Shown: in pieces, positions 1-8,982 of the stretch | How positions within the stretch are numbered: position 1 is the first letter of the stretch | How the letters are laid out: every line of letters begins with the position of its first letter | From: Niabella sp. | GTDB taxonomy: Bacteria > Bacteroidota > Bacteroidia > Chitinophagales > Chitinophagaceae | Length of the DNA stretch: 64,000 nt | NCBI GenBank assembly: GCA_017744715.1 | Contig: JAGIAT010000001.1 | Span: forward strand, 806,001 to 870,000 | Reading direction: 5' to 3' | Position numbers and translations under genes: made by a program | The notes under the pieces: model-generated | The model's database searches: none | What the model was told of the DNA's origin: nothing | Seen by the model: only the letters and a program-made list of their open reading frames with translations

Positions 1-1383
1 TATGCCGGTGTATGGATTCCAAACCCTTCTTTTATCAAGTGGCTGGTATATCCCAATGTGCCTGCGGCAAACTACCAGGGTATATTCAATGCCAACACCG
101 AGCTGCCGTATTATAAACCCGAAGTAGTAGCCCTTTCGGATGATGCGGTGTATTGCCCCCTGTTTACCGATAGCATCGTTGGCCGCTGGGTGGCAAAGCA
201 CGGCATTACGGCGGATGAGTACCAGGCAGCATTTGACAAATACACAAATGAAGGCCTGATGCCGGTGTATGTGGATGGCGGTGGTACCGGCAATAGCATC
301 CGGTATGCCTGTGTATTTGCGGAAACCGATATCCCGCAAAGCCGGAAATGGATCGTTACCGGTATCCAAACAACCGCTACACAGGGGCTTGACCAGATCA
401 TGAAAAACTTTATGCAAAAACAGGCCATCCGTTATGCGCAGTTCTGTTTGGGTAAGAACGGCAGCGTTAAATATAACCGGGCCTTTACCTGGGCGGAGCC
501 CAATTATAAAACGGCCCAGCCATCCGACCGGTTCCTGCTGGCCAGCTGCAGCAAAATGTTTCTTTGTGCCGCCATACAGGCGCTTTTCGACAGCAAGGAC
601 CTCGCGCCCGGGGATTTGGCGTATGCAAAGCTGGGGTTCAGCGCGCCCAAGGACACACGAAGTGATCATATTACCATTCAGCATTTGCTGGATCATAAAG
701 GTGGGTTTGATGCAAAGGATTTTGATGCTACGTATTCCATGCGGTTTATTGCGAAGGAACTGGGCCAGGCAACGCCTGTTACCAAACGGGATCTGGCAAC
801 ATATATGTATAAGAAAAGAAAGCTGAAAGACGACCCCGGTACCAAGGATAATTATTCGAATTATGGATATGTGTTGTTATCACTCATCATTGAGCAGGTT
901 ACGGGAAAGGACTATTTCCGGTATCTGAAGCAGCAGGTGCTGGATAAGATCGGCGTTACTGAAGTGAAGAGCTGGAAAACCGTGGCAAATCCCCGGCCGG
1001 CTGATGAAGTGGCTACGGAAAGCTGGGGACTGGGGGAAAGTGCGCTGGTGATCAATTCGGCCGTGCTGGTACCAAATGTATACGGAGGTGATGGCATGAT
1101 TAAAGAAGTAGCGGCCGCCTCCTGCGGACTGGCATCATCGGCGCATGCAATGGTGCAGTTCATCCATCAGCGTGCAGTGTGGGGTACCGGCGGGCGCATG
1201 GCCAATGCGGCAAGATCGGGTGGCACTCCCGGAGCCGCAACCCTGGCGGTTTCAAGAGGCGATGGCATCGACTGGGCGTATACGATCAACACCGCTGATT
1301 TCATAAACCCTTCCAGCGATCCGCTGAAAGAGCTGGGTAATGCCATTGATGGTTTCTTTGCTGCAAATGCCGGCTCCATTTAG
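1..1383 (+). CDS. Serine hydrolase, beta-lactamase/polyglycine-hydrolase-like (5' end outside window)
   Basis: The frame is open from base 1, so the gene starts upstream; 460 residues are visible. The C-terminal part is a class C beta-lactamase-type serine hydrolase domain. It has an SxxK motif (SCSK, codons 544-555) giving the nucleophile Ser and the Lys, and a YxN motif (YSN, 853-861). An SGGTPG stretch near 1216 sits where the third motif (HTG or KTG in relatives) would be. The N-terminal part, with phrases such as ITADEYQAAFDKYTNEG followed by a Y-x-x-V-F pattern, resembles the repeat domain of polyglycine-hydrolase-like proteins. The substrate is unknown and the role could be peptidase or esterase. 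It precedes the sigma/FecR/SusC locus but shows no direct functional link to it. Confidence 0.8.
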   Translation, partial: YAGVWIPNPSFIKWLVYPNVPAANYQGIFNANTELPYYKPEVVALSDDAVYCPLFTDSIVGRWVAKHGITADEYQAAFDKYTNEGLMPVYVDGGGTGNSIRYACVFAETDIPQSRKWIVTGIQTTATQGLDQIMKNFMQKQAIRYAQFCLGKNGSVKYNRAFTWAEPNYKTAQPSDRFLLASCSKMFLCAAIQALFDSKDLAPGDLAYAKLGFSAPKDTRSDHITIQHLLDHKGGFDAKDFDATYSMRFIAKELGQATPVTKRDLATYMYKKRKLKDDPGTKDNYSNYGYVLLSLIIEQVTGKDYFRYLKQQVLDKIGVTEVKSWKTVANPRPADEVATESWGLGESALVINSAVLVPNVYGGDGMIKEVAAASCGLASSAHAMVQFIHQRAVWGTGGRMANAARSGGTPGAATLAVSRGDGIDWAYTINTADFINPSSDPLKELGNAIDGFFAANAGSI

Positions 1384-1700
1384 CGGTTATCCAGTCTAAA
1401 ACCCTACTACAACTACAACACCGCCTTTATAAAATGAACGACATCGCCGGATCGGGATAAGTGAATACCGGGTGCGCAGGTAATGTGCAGGCTTCCTTAG
1501 ATGGTTCCGTCCGCAAACAAACGGAAGGGCATTGCTTCAGCGCATGCAGCATACCCGGCGGGTCATAAAAGCACTTGCAGCAGGGAAAGCAAAAAAAACC
1601 AACACCACCTCGTTACGGCAAGAAATGCACCCCGGGCGTAGACCTTTCATTTTCTTTAAGGTTTTTTCTATATTTGTCCGGATCCAGAATATCTTTTCCC
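1384..1700. other. Intergenic region with sigma-factor promoter
   Basis: These 317 bp lie between the serine hydrolase gene and the ECF sigma gene. In-frame extension of the sigma ORF back to 1575 is possible, but the peptide is rich in K/T/P and unlike the family, so I leave it out. The only clear content is a promoter-like element at 1645-1676. Confidence 0.5.
1645..1676 (+). promoter_or_regulatory. Bacteroidota-type promoter of the ECF sigma gene
   Basis: An exact TAnnTTTG -7 element (TATATTTG, 1669-1676) is preceded, 20 nt upstream, by TTTC at 1645-1648, one base off the -33 TTTG. The predicted transcript start near 1683 leaves a leader of about 20 nt before the ATG at 1701, which also supports that start codon. 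Confidence 0.55.
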
Positions 1701-2276
1701 ATGACGATGCTCAGTGACGAACAGCTTTTCTCGCTGGTGAAACAGCATGACCGGACTGCTTTTGATCAATTGTATAACCGACATTGGTTGTCTTTGTTCA
1801 ATAAGGCATACAAGCGCTTGCGCGACAAGGAAGCCTGTAGTGATCTCCTGCAGGATATCTTTGCCGATCTCTGGAACAAACGTGCGATCCGCAATGTGGA
1901 CAACCTTGCAGCGTATCTGAACACGGCGGTAAGAAATAAAGTATACACCCTGTTGGCTCAGGGAAAAGCGGGTAATTACTTTATACAGCCTTTTGAAAAT
2001 CTTGCAGGTGCTTCACAGGCCGACAGTCATTTCAATGAAAAGGAGATCAGCAATCTTGTGCGGCTCTGGATGGAAAGCCTTCCCGAAAAAAGAAAGGAAA
2101 TCTTCCGGCTTCGTTTTTACGAAGGAGCGTCCACAAAACAGATCAGCGAATACCTGAATATTTCTCAAAAAACGGTGCAGAACCAGCTGCTGCTGGCTTT
2201 CCGCGATTTGCGCTTGCACCTGGCGCATTACCTGGCTACGGTGGGCATGCTTACCATTTTACATGCTGCCGGGTAA
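1701..2276 (+). CDS. RNA polymerase ECF sigma factor (FecI/SusC-locus type)
   Basis: This 191-residue sigma-70 family protein has region 2 at about residues 8-75 (LVKQHDRTAFDQLYNRHW, then LLQDIFADLWNKR) and region 4 at about 125-180 (RLRFYEGASTKQISEYLNIS, a helix-turn-helix). The ORF is open upstream to 1575, but ATG 1701 follows a promoter-like element and matches usual family length. It is followed 67 bp later by a FecR anti-sigma gene and then by a SusC with an STN domain. That order is the classic arrangement for trans-envelope signalling: ligand at the outer membrane receptor, FecR across the inner membrane, sigma factor released to transcribe the locus. The C-terminus is hydrophobic. 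Confidence 0.9.
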   Translation: MTMLSDEQLFSLVKQHDRTAFDQLYNRHWLSLFNKAYKRLRDKEACSDLLQDIFADLWNKRAIRNVDNLAAYLNTAVRNKVYTLLAQGKAGNYFIQPFENLAGASQADSHFNEKEISNLVRLWMESLPEKRKEIFRLRFYEGASTKQISEYLNISQKTVQNQLLLAFRDLRLHLAHYLATVGMLTILHAAG

Positions 2277-2343
2277 AATAAATTTTCAAATCTTTTGGGA
2301 GATTTTCTTTTTATGCAGACAATATAGGTGTAAAGCCGTATGA

Positions 2344-3504
2344 ATGTCTGAAAAAGAACAACGATATCTGCAACTACTTGCAAAAAAAGTGCTTGCCGGT
2401 AAAGCTTCCGAGGAGGAACGACTTTTCCTGGAGGAATATTATAATGTGTTTGAAAAGCAGGCGGGGATAGAGCAGGAACTAACCGGGGAGGAGCTGAAAT
2501 CCCTGCAGCAGTCCGTACTGGAACGCATTCACCGCCGGATGAACGTGTATGGAATGCGTCGCCGGCCGGTATTCAGGTACTGGCGGCAACTAGGCGTTGC
2601 GGCCTCATTCCTGTTAGTGGCCGGTGTTGCCTTATGGTTTGTGTTCCGGAAACAGCCCCATGCCGGTGTTGCACAGCAAGGACCGGTTGCAACAGATGTT
2701 TTACCCGGTGGTAACAAGGCTACATTAACCCTGGAGGACGGCTCTACGATTGTGTTGGATGAGATGAAGAAAGATTCGCTGGTGCAGCAGGGCAGTATGC
2801 AGGTAAGCAAAAGTGCCGACGGGCTGCTGATCTATTCCGTTGCCGGCCATTCCTCTTCGGCGGAAGCCGTTATTTACAATACAGTTACTACACCCCGGGG
2901 CGGGCAGTACCAGGTAGCCCTGCCGGATGGCACCCGCGTATGGTTGAACGCCGCTTCTTCCATCCGTTTCCCTACGCGTTTTACAAAGGATCAGCGACAG
3001 GTTTCCATTACGGGTGAGGTGTATTTTGAAGTGGCGCATAAACCCGCACAGCCATTTGTGGTTACCACCGGCGCTACCACCGTTCAGGTACTGGGCACGC
3101 ACTTTAACATAAAAGCATATCCCGATGAAGATGTTATGAAAACAACCCTTGCAGAAGGATCGGTTAAAATTGTGCATGCGGGGAAGACGGCTGTTTTAAA
3201 ACCCCGCGAGCAGCTGCAGGCCGGCGGGGCATTGTTTAAGGTTGTACAGCAGGTGGATGTGGATGCGGAACTGGCCTGGAAAAACGGATTGTTTTATTTT
3301 AAAAACGATGATATCGAAGCCGTAATGAAACAGGTACAGCGATGGTATAATGTTGATGTGCAATACAACGGCGCAATACCTGCCAAACAGTTCACCGGTA
3401 CAATACCCCGGTCTGTAACCCTTTCCGAGCTGATGGAGATGTTGAGTTTTTACGATGACATGAAATGCGTTATAAAGGGAAACACGATCATCATTCAGCG
3501 GTAA
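2344..3504 (+). CDS. FecR family anti-sigma regulator
   Basis: The 386-residue protein has a cytoplasmic N-terminus of about 78 residues that would bind the sigma factor. One membrane span follows at about 80-102 (GVAASFLLVAGVALWFVF), then a periplasmic FecR domain (about 180-285, including TTPRGGQYQVALPDGTRVWL and the VQVLGTHFNIKAY motif). A C-terminal DUF4974/STN-like domain (about 315-386) completes it. This is the standard Bacteroidota FecR layout. It lies between the sigma gene and susC, so it should relay receptor occupancy from the SusC STN domain to the sigma factor. The ATG at 2344 is used because it follows directly on a stop codon and has no better alternative. Confidence 0.93.
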   Translation: MSEKEQRYLQLLAKKVLAGKASEEERLFLEEYYNVFEKQAGIEQELTGEELKSLQQSVLERIHRRMNVYGMRRRPVFRYWRQLGVAASFLLVAGVALWFVFRKQPHAGVAQQGPVATDVLPGGNKATLTLEDGSTIVLDEMKKDSLVQQGSMQVSKSADGLLIYSVAGHSSSAEAVIYNTVTTPRGGQYQVALPDGTRVWLNAASSIRFPTRFTKDQRQVSITGEVYFEVAHKPAQPFVVTTGATTVQVLGTHFNIKAYPDEDVMKTTLAEGSVKIVHAGKTAVLKPREQLQAGGALFKVVQQVDVDAELAWKNGLFYFKNDDIEAVMKQVQRWYNVDVQYNGAIPAKQFTGTIPRSVTLSELMEMLSFYDDMKCVIKGNTIIIQR

Positions 3505-3572
3505 CAAAAGCATAAAAGCGTCACCAGATTTTTAACGAATAAAATGTACAGGTAAACAACAGCGAAACAAAA

Positions 3573-3605
3573 AACCGGGAAGTGACTGGACCTCGCTCCC
3601 CGGTT
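3573..3605 (+). promoter_or_regulatory. Hairpin in the susC leader
   Basis: AACCGGG (3573-3579) pairs with CCCGGTT (3599-3605), and further imperfect pairing continues inside. No T-run follows, so it is unlikely to be a simple terminator. It lies 67 bp before the susC ATG, in the fecR-susC gap, and could stabilise or attenuate the mRNA. Confidence 0.3.
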
Positions 3606-3671
3606 GGAAGGAGCTGTAAAATGACATTAAAATTTTAAACCCCTTACATATTATCTAACAATTGCAAAAGT

Positions 3672-6600
3672 ATGATTTCTAAACTAAAAAGGAAACATCC
3701 GGCATCGTCGTGTCTTTCCTCTATTGTCCTTGCTATGAAATTAACGGCTTTTTTTCTGTTTGCTGCCGTGCTGCAGGTAAGTGCTAATGGCTACGGTCAG
3801 CAATTAACGATCAATGAAAAAAATATTCCGGTAATACGGTTGCTGCAGATCATTGAAAAGCAAAGCCGGTATCATTTTTTGTATGACAATCTTCAGTTGA
3901 AGGACATTACGGTAAACCGTGTCAGCGTAAACAGGGCCTCTGTAACAGAAACCCTGAGCGAAAGTTTTAAAGGGCTGCCGCTGAGTTATAAAATTATAAA
4001 GAACACCGTAGTGGTAAAGCGGAATAAGGAACCCGTGGTTCAAAACCCGCAGGAGCCGCTGCGGGTAGCGGTGCCGGCCGGAAGAGTGATTACGGGAAGG
4101 GTGATAAATGCCCGGGGCGAACCCCTGGAAAATGCAAGCGTAACGATAAAGGGCACCCAAACAGGTGTGGTTTCCGATGCCGATGGCGTGTTTACAATTG
4201 AAGTACCCAATGCGCGAACCGTGCTGGTTATTTCGCATGTGGGATATGAAGACAAGGAGATCATCGCCGGCGATCAGAAAAATATTGAGGTCGTATTAAG
4301 CCCGCAGCAGGCATCCATGGATGATGTAGTGGTGGTGGCTTATGGCAAGCAAAAAAAGATCTCGGTAACCGGCGCTATCGCATCTATTTCAACAAAGGAA
4401 ATCAAACAAAGTCCGGCCGCCAACCTTGCAGTAACCCTGGCCGGGCGTTTGCCGGGATTGACCGCGCTGCAGCGAAGCGGTGAACCGGGGCGGGATGCGA
4501 CGGCGTTATTCCTTAGAGGGATCGGTACGCTTAACGGTACATCACCCATCATTTTAGTAGATGGAGTGGAACGCGAGATGACCTACATTGATCCGAATGA
4601 AGTAGAGAATGTAACCATTTTAAAGGACGCTTCCTCCACTGCGCTGTTTGGTGTACGGGGGGCAAACGGTGTTATACTGGTTACCACCAAACGGGGAGTG
4701 AGCAGCAAGCCCACCATCGGGTTAACCTATGAATACGGGTTGCAGGGCTTTACGCGGTCGCCTTCCATGCTGAACTCCTATGACTGGGCCCGGCTGAAGA
4801 ATGAGGCCTGGGCCAATGATAACCCCGGTGTGGACCCGGATGACCCGGTCAATCAGCCGCCGTATTCGGAATATGCACTGGACCGGTTCCTGTACCAGGA
4901 ATACCCGGAAGCCTATCCGAATACCAACTGGCAAAAAATGTTGTTCAACGACTATGTGGCACAAAAACGTTATAACCTCAATTTATCCGGCGGCAGCGAA
5001 TACATACAGTATTTTGTAAACGTTGGTTTCCTGGATCAGGGCGGGCAGTGGAAAATAGATCCCAGTGTTAAGGATTATGATCCTTCCAGTTTTTTAAAAC
5101 GCTATAATTTCCGCTCCAATATTGATGCAAAATTAAACAAGGCAGGAACCCTTAGTACCTTTTTAAATGCAGCGGGGTATTTTGAAAAGGTCAATTCGCC
5201 CAATGCCAATACCAATGAAATCTTCCGTCGTACCTATGCGTTCTTCCCGGTAGTGCTGCCGGGCCCGCTGACCCCGGCGGGAGAGGTGCTCATCGGACCG
5301 GGCAATTATAATGAATCGCCCTGGGCAATGATCAACCGGAGCGGGTATCGCCAGGAAACCAGGAATAATATTACCGCCTCCTGGGGATTAAAACAGGATT
5401 TTAGCTTTATTACAAAAGGACTTTCTGCCCGGTTTATGGCCTCCTTTGATACCCGTACCATTTATGGATTGACAGCGGCCAAAAGCTATCAGCGCTGGAT
5501 CCAGATCATTGACCCCAATACGCCCAACCACGAGGGTATGGATAGTGTACAGTATACAAGGGTCTTGCTGGATATGGAAAATACCCCGCTGAACATTGGC
5601 AGCGGTTCCAACTTTCAGTCGTTCTTTAATTTCCAGTTTGCAGTGGATTATAACCGGGTGTTTAAACAAAAACATGCTTTTACCGGGCTGCTACTGGCAC
5701 AGCAGGAAACAAGGGTATTGCCCAATGACCGTATCCCATATAACCTCCGGGGAATCTCTGCCCGGGCTTCTTACGCGTACGATAGCAAATACCTGCTGGA
5801 ATTTAATGCAGGCTACAACGGCTCCGAGCAATTTGCCAAAGGCCGGCGGTATGGGTTTTTTCCTACGATTTCCGGAGGATGGGTGGTGTCAAACGAAACC
5901 TTTTTAAAGTCAAGCGATCTTATTTCATTGCTGAAGCTGAGAGCTTCGTACGGGAACGTGGGCAGCGACCGTTTGGGAGGAAGACGCTTTTTATACCTGG
6001 ATGATATACAACGGGCCGGCGGTGGCGGGTTCAGCAGTTCGCTGGGTCGCGGAGGCTTAATTGCCGAAAATTATCTTGGCAATCCCAATATTCAATGGGA
6101 GGTGGCAACGAAGGCCAACCTGGGTCTTGAATTTGGCTTTTTAAATAACGACCTCAACCTGATGATCGATCTCTTTAACGAACGTCGGGATAATATCCTG
6201 ATCAGCCGGCAAACCATTCCGATGGTTTATGGAATTGAGCCGGGGCGTATGGCACCGGTGAACATGGGAATTGTGGAGAACAAAGGCTACGAGATTGAGC
6301 TGAATTATAAAAAGATCCTGAACCGGGATTGGTCCTTTTTATCGAAACTCAACTTCAATTTTGCGCGGAATAAGGTACTGTTTTCAGACGAGCTGCAGTT
6401 GCCTGCCGATTATGCCTACCGGTACCGGCAAACCGGTTTTCGACTGGGACAGGTATTTGGATACCCGTTGCAGAATGGGTATTACAACAGTTATGACGAA
6501 ATCGCAACCGAGGGATTTAATTATGTAGGGTATACCGTAAGGCCCGGTGATTTCAGATATGCCGATACCAATGGTGATAAGACCATCGACGAGCGGGATA

Positions 6601-7100
6601 TGATTCCCATGGGCTATTCGGCCATCCCGGAATATACACTGGGCGCGGCTTTCAGCATCGCCTACAGGCAGTTTGATCTGTCCTTTTTATTCCAGGGCAA
6701 CCTGAATGTGTCGCAGCCGCTTTCCGGTTACGGAACCATGGCCCTTACCGATTTCAGGGAGCGCCACCTGTATGCATGGACGCCCGAACGGGCCGCCAAC
6801 GGCGAAAAGATCCTGTACCCCAGACTGTCTACCGGGGGCAGCTCGAGTGAGCGGGATTACAATGCGTTCTTTATTGAGAACCGCAGTTTTGTACGGCTGA
6901 AGAACGCCGAGGTCGGATACCGCCTGCCGGAAAAATGGGCACGCAAAATAGGCAGCAAGGAAGTGCGTATTTATGCAAATGGTTTTAACCTGATCACCTG
7001 GGATAAAATGCGGACAAAGGATTTCGATCCGGAAGTGGATAACTCGCTCAGCTATCCGGTGTACCGGATATTTAACACCGGTGTGAATGTTACATTTTGA
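3672..7100 (+). CDS. SusC/RagA-type TonB-dependent outer membrane receptor with STN domain
   Basis: The 1142-residue protein has a signal peptide (about 1-43), then an STN secretin/TonB N-terminal domain (about 45-117) that in this family contacts FecR. A carboxypeptidase-regulatory-like domain follows (about 140-210, GRVINARGEPLENASV), then a TonB-box-like DDVVVVAYG near residue 216. The plug contains LFGVRGANGVILVTTKRG, the SusC signature, and a long 22-strand-type barrel ends in an aromatic F. It imports oligosaccharides with its SusD partner, whose ATG lies 20 bp after this stop. The STN domain together with the upstream sigma/FecR pair implies that ligand sensing controls this locus. Confidence 0.96.
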   Translation: MISKLKRKHPASSCLSSIVLAMKLTAFFLFAAVLQVSANGYGQQLTINEKNIPVIRLLQIIEKQSRYHFLYDNLQLKDITVNRVSVNRASVTETLSESFKGLPLSYKIIKNTVVVKRNKEPVVQNPQEPLRVAVPAGRVITGRVINARGEPLENASVTIKGTQTGVVSDADGVFTIEVPNARTVLVISHVGYEDKEIIAGDQKNIEVVLSPQQASMDDVVVVAYGKQKKISVTGAIASISTKEIKQSPAANLAVTLAGRLPGLTALQRSGEPGRDATALFLRGIGTLNGTSPIILVDGVEREMTYIDPNEVENVTILKDASSTALFGVRGANGVILVTTKRGVSSKPTIGLTYEYGLQGFTRSPSMLNSYDWARLKNEAWANDNPGVDPDDPVNQPPYSEYALDRFLYQEYPEAYPNTNWQKMLFNDYVAQKRYNLNLSGGSEYIQYFVNVGFLDQGGQWKIDPSVKDYDPSSFLKRYNFRSNIDAKLNKAGTLSTFLNAAGYFEKVNSPNANTNEIFRRTYAFFPVVLPGPLTPAGEVLIGPGNYNESPWAMINRSGYRQETRNNITASWGLKQDFSFITKGLSARFMASFDTRTIYGLTAAKSYQRWIQIIDPNTPNHEGMDSVQYTRVLLDMENTPLNIGSGSNFQSFFNFQFAVDYNRVFKQKHAFTGLLLAQQETRVLPNDRIPYNLRGISARASYAYDSKYLLEFNAGYNGSEQFAKGRRYGFFPTISGGWVVSNETFLKSSDLISLLKLRASYGNVGSDRLGGRRFLYLDDIQRAGGGGFSSSLGRGGLIAENYLGNPNIQWEVATKANLGLEFGFLNNDLNLMIDLFNERRDNILISRQTIPMVYGIEPGRMAPVNMGIVENKGYEIELNYKKILNRDWSFLSKLNFNFARNKVLFSDELQLPADYAYRYRQTGFRLGQVFGYPLQNGYYNSYDEIATEGFNYVGYTVRPGDFRYADTNGDKTIDERDMIPMGYSAIPEYTLGAAFSIAYRQFDLSFLFQGNLNVSQPLSGYGTMALTDFRERHLYAWTPERAANGEKILYPRLSTGGSSSERDYNAFFIENRSFVRLKNAEVGYRLPEKWARKIGSKEVRIYANGFNLITWDKMRTKDFDPEVDNSLSYPVYRIFNTGVNVTF

Positions 7101-7120
7101 TAATCTCTTACAAAAACGAA

Positions 7121-8881
7121 ATGAAAAAAATAACGCTTAATATATTGCTGATGGCCGCTGTGCTGATCGGCGCTTGCAGGAAAGACCCGCTGGATCTGAT
7201 GCCGGACGGCCGGATTACCATCGACCAGGTATTTACGGATGAAATGATGGCATCGGAATACGTAAATACGATCTATGCCAATATGCAGCATTATGGCACC
7301 GCCTATAATTACTGGACCATGCTGGCGGGGTATTCTGATGAGGCCCACGATAACGACTTCCCGCAGGATATGGGACGTGCTCCATCCCGGTGGTACAATG
7401 GTGAGCTGCGTCCCAACTGGAACCCCATGGATATTCCCGCTTCTGTTGGAGCCTACGATCCCACTACCAACGGTTTTTATTATCGTAACGGATGGAAAGG
7501 CATCCGGCAGTCGAATGTTTTCCTGGCGAATATCGGTAAAACCGTTTTTACAAATCCCACCATTAAAGCAAGGTTGATCGCCGAAGTAAAAACCCTGCGG
7601 GCATTCTTTTACCTGGAGCTGATTAAGATGTATGGCGGAATGCCTGTGGTGGATAAACCCTTTACGGTTGATTTTAAATTTGAAACACTGCCCCGGCAAT
7701 CGTTTAAGGAATGTGTGGATTTTATAAAGCAGAACTGTGATGAGGCCATTGCGGAAACCAATTTTCCCTGGCGGATTACCACCGAGCCGGAACGGGGACG
7801 GTTCACCAAAGCCGTGGCACATGCGGTTCGCTCGCAGGCGCTCCTGTTCAGTGCAAGCCCTTTGTGGAACCCGGAAGGCGATGCCGGTCGCTGGGCCCTT
7901 GCCGCTGCTGATATCAAACAATCACTGGGGGCTCTTACAGATGCGGGATACCAGCTATACCCGGAATACGAAGCGTATTTTTACGGGCGCTCCGATCTGA
8001 GTCCCAGTCCGGGGGATAAGGAAACCATTTACGAAGTAAAAACCTTCGGTGGTACGCCGGAGTTCAGCCACCTGATGTTCCGCATGCATGCCATCCCTAC
8101 ATTGGGAGGCGATAAAGCCGGATGCAGCCCCTCGCAGGAACTGGTAGATGCGTACGAAATGGCCAATGGCCAGATACCGATACTGGGTTACCAGGATGAA
8201 GATCATTTGCAGCCAGTCATCAACACGGCTTCCGGTTATGATGAAAAGCATCCGTACCTGAACCGGGATCCCCGTTTTTACGCCACTGTTTGGTATAATG
8301 ATGCGTTGTATGGCGATGTGAACGGCAAACCCTACCGCATTCAATCCTATGTAGGTGGTGCCGATGGTATTTCAAACCTGATGCAACGGACGCATAACGG
8401 CTATTATCTGCGTAAGTTCCGGAATCCGAAACAGCTGGATCCCAATACGGGCACGGCGCTGTTTAAAAAATACCGTCTGGGCGAACTGTATCTGAACTAT
8501 GCTGAAGCTGCTAATGAAGCCGCCGGTCCAACCAGCGACGTTTACGACGCAGTAAATGCCGTAAGAGCGCGGGTGAAGATGCCACAGCTGCCGGGCGGGT
8601 TAAGCAAAGACGCGATGCGGGAACGGATCCGCAGGGAACGCCGGGTTGAAATGTCGTTTGAAGAACAGCGGATATGGGATGTGCGCCGCTGGAAGATCCT
8701 GGGCCAGACGGATAAACTGACAACCGGTATTGAATGGACAAAGACCGGGGAGGGGCAGTTTACGGGGAAACGCGTTGTCGCCGGAAGAAGGAAAAGCTGG
8801 GCCGATAATTACCTGATCATCCCGATCCCAACAAGTGAGTTAACGCTGATGCCGCTGTGGGAACAGAATCCCGGATGGTAA
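7121..8881 (+). CDS. SusD/RagB-type surface glycan-binding lipoprotein
   Basis: The 586-residue lipoprotein begins MKKITLNILLM and has a LIGAC lipobox. The ORF could start at a TTG at 7097, but the ATG at 7121 gives a clean signal peptide. The SusD family features are an N-terminal region of TPR-like helices (residues about 50-330, including GWKGIRQSNVFLANIG) and the C-terminal RRERRVEMSFEEQRIWDVRR motif that precedes the NP-type end (LWEQNPGW). It works with SusC as a lid that captures glycan at the cell surface. It is probably co-transcribed with susC and the downstream genes. Confidence 0.95.
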   Translation: MKKITLNILLMAAVLIGACRKDPLDLMPDGRITIDQVFTDEMMASEYVNTIYANMQHYGTAYNYWTMLAGYSDEAHDNDFPQDMGRAPSRWYNGELRPNWNPMDIPASVGAYDPTTNGFYYRNGWKGIRQSNVFLANIGKTVFTNPTIKARLIAEVKTLRAFFYLELIKMYGGMPVVDKPFTVDFKFETLPRQSFKECVDFIKQNCDEAIAETNFPWRITTEPERGRFTKAVAHAVRSQALLFSASPLWNPEGDAGRWALAAADIKQSLGALTDAGYQLYPEYEAYFYGRSDLSPSPGDKETIYEVKTFGGTPEFSHLMFRMHAIPTLGGDKAGCSPSQELVDAYEMANGQIPILGYQDEDHLQPVINTASGYDEKHPYLNRDPRFYATVWYNDALYGDVNGKPYRIQSYVGGADGISNLMQRTHNGYYLRKFRNPKQLDPNTGTALFKKYRLGELYLNYAEAANEAAGPTSDVYDAVNAVRARVKMPQLPGGLSKDAMRERIRRERRVEMSFEEQRIWDVRRWKILGQTDKLTTGIEWTKTGEGQFTGKRVVAGRRKSWADNYLIIPIPTSELTLMPLWEQNPGW

Positions 8882-8982
8882 ACAGGGTGCCCGGGTTACC
8901 GGGGCGCCGGACAGGATATTGGATGATCATCCGGTTTCATGAACGGAGTCATCGCTTATTAATCACTTTTGAAACGAAATTT

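Noticed and set aside
1575..1700. N-terminal extension of the sigma factor ORF
   Set aside because: The extra 42 codons have no sigma-family likeness and include the promoter element at 1669.
7052..7921. 289-codon minus-strand frame opposite susD
   Set aside because: Shadow of the SusD coding sequence; no plausible domain.
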